A DNA stretch of 32,555 bases. Origin: Planctomycetota bacterium. GTDB taxonomy: Bacteria > Planctomycetota > Planctomycetia > Gemmatales > Gemmataceae. The position numbers were made by a program, and so were the translations under genes. The stretch is from positions 1 through 32,555 of the forward strand of contig JACOUH010000121.1 of the NCBI GenBank assembly GCA_016177925.1. Reading direction: 5' to 3'. Below are positions 31,847 through 32,555 of the stretch, piece after piece; the first letter of the stretch is position 1; each line of letters opens with the position of its first letter. A model generated the notes under the pieces. The model ran no database searches. It worked only from the letters and a program-made list of their open reading frames with translations, and was not told the DNA's origin.

Positions 31847-32476
31847 ATGACCGAGCCAAGCGACACCGATGACCTGCTCGCCCGCGTCCGCGCCGGCGAC
31901 CAGCAGGCCCTGGCCGAACTGTTCAACCGCTACCGGGAGCGGCTGCGGCGCATGGTGCGCCTTCGCCTGGACCGCCGCCTGCAAGGACGCGTCGACCCCT
32001 CCGACGTCTTGCAGGAGGCCTATCTCGACGTCGCCCGGCGGGCACCGGCGTATGTCGCCAACCCGGTAATGCCGCTGTACCTCTGGCTGCGCTTCCTGAC
32101 CGGGCAGCGCTTGCTCGCCCTGCATCGCCACCACCTCGGCGCCCAGATGCGCGATGCCGGCTGCGAGGTGTCGCTGCACGGTGGCGCCATCCCTCAGGCC
32201 TCCTCGGCGTCCCTGGCGGCGCAGCTGCTCGGCCGGCTGACCTCACCCACTCAGGCCGCCATCCGCGCCGAGATGCAGCTCCGCTTGCAGGAAGTCCTCA
32301 ACGGCATGGACCCGATCGACCGCGAGGTGCTCGTGCTGCGCCACTTCGAGGAGTTGAGCAACGGCGAAACGGCCGAGGTGCTCGGCCTGCAGAAGTCGGC
32401 GGCGAGCAACCGCTACGTCCGCGCCCTGAAGCGACTCAAGGAAATCCTGTCAAGCATCCCCGGTTTCTTCGAGTAG
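31847..32476 (+). CDS. RNA polymerase sigma factor, planctomycete ECF-like (sigma-70 family)
   Basis: A 209-residue sigma factor. Region 2 reads ALAELFNRYRERLRRMVRLR and DPSDVLQEAYLDVARR; region 4 reads DPIDREVLVLRHFEELSNGE then AEVLGLQKSAASNRYVRAL, a helix-turn-helix. The spacer between the two regions is longer than in classical ECF factors, as is usual in planctomycetes. No anti-sigma gene is adjacent inside the window. ATG at 31847; the upstream sequence has no strong ribosome site. Confidence 0.9.
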   Translation: MTEPSDTDDLLARVRAGDQQALAELFNRYRERLRRMVRLRLDRRLQGRVDPSDVLQEAYLDVARRAPAYVANPVMPLYLWLRFLTGQRLLALHRHHLGAQMRDAGCEVSLHGGAIPQASSASLAAQLLGRLTSPTQAAIRAEMQLRLQEVLNGMDPIDREVLVLRHFEELSNGETAEVLGLQKSAASNRYVRALKRLKEILSSIPGFFE

Positions 32477-32511
32477 CGGAACGATTACGCCGGCACGAAA
32501 GAGCCACACAA

Positions 32512-32555
32512 GCCCGGAGCGCCAGCGACGGGATCCCGTCGCTGGCGCTCCGGGC
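32512..32555. repeat. Perfect palindrome at the window end
   Basis: 44 bases, GCCCGGAGCGCCAGCGACGG plus GA, then the exact complement, starting 36 bases after the sigma stop. It could be a terminator stem, but no T tract is visible before the window ends; its style matches the interspersed repeats. Confidence 0.7.

Noticed and set aside
1-32555. CRISPR array, tRNA or rRNA genes
   Set aside because: No regularly spaced repeats, cloverleaf sequences or rRNA segments were noticed; a tRNAscan/Infernal run would confirm.

Overview
The window looks like a high-GC planctomycete of the Gemmata/Pirellula type. This rests on a short sigma factor of the planctomycete ECF-like kind, a secreted DUF1080 (3-keto-disaccharide hydrolase) protein, several small secreted proteins found mainly in that phylum, and many palindromic interspersed repeats in intergenic DNA and, unusually, in frame inside genes. 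No rRNA, tRNA or CRISPR array was seen.

Layout. 1-4936 (+): two overlapping peptidase/ABC exporter genes, the second ending abruptly before a hairpin. 4993-5095: a displaced 3' end of a DUF1080 gene. 5117-17693 (-): an antiphage-type operon. 17835-18524 (-): the intact DUF1080 gene. 18911-19128: a deleted IS3-family element. 19437-21268 (+): a translationally coupled pair, an unknown 375-residue protein and a PIN-like nuclease. 21539-24332: a small secreted protein, a DUF3501 protein, an aquaporin-type channel and a secreted alpha/beta hydrolase. 24498-25042 (+): an antitoxin/MazF pair. 25457-28849 (-): a GT87/GT2/ChbG-deacetylase operon for lipid-linked sugar work. 29124-32476: a secreted repeat protein, an esterase-like hydrolase and the sigma factor.

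The centrepiece is the 12.6 kb minus-strand operon. Read 5' to 3' it holds: a SNF2-like helicase with a broken C-terminal DUF3883 tail; a 33-residue microprotein; a YwgA/Panacea-like protein; a 23-codon leftover of a methylase start; a phosphoribosyltransferase-like protein; a DUF1156 DNA methylase with an N-terminal NADAR (ADP-ribose-removing) domain; a frameshifted small protein; and a DUF499 AAA ATPase with an Ig-like tail. Helicase, methylase and ATPase match what I know as the Hma (helicase-methylase-ATPase) defence type. The PRTase plus NADAR module seems to have been placed at the 5' end of the methylase, because the old methylase start is still present, overlapping the YwgA-like stop. 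That module is the best candidate for an undescribed system: a DNA-modification locus that also handles ribosyl or ADP-ribosyl groups.

The operon is bounded by about 100 bp direct repeats, about 92% identical, from the 3' end of the DUF1080 gene. This is the arrangement left by an element integrating at the 3' end of a gene, although no integrase is present. The neighbouring IS remnant, the PIN module with its less GC-rich codon use and the MazF pair support an accessory region. Two operon genes carry frame breaks, so the system may be decaying, or the assembly may contain base errors; raw reads would settle this.
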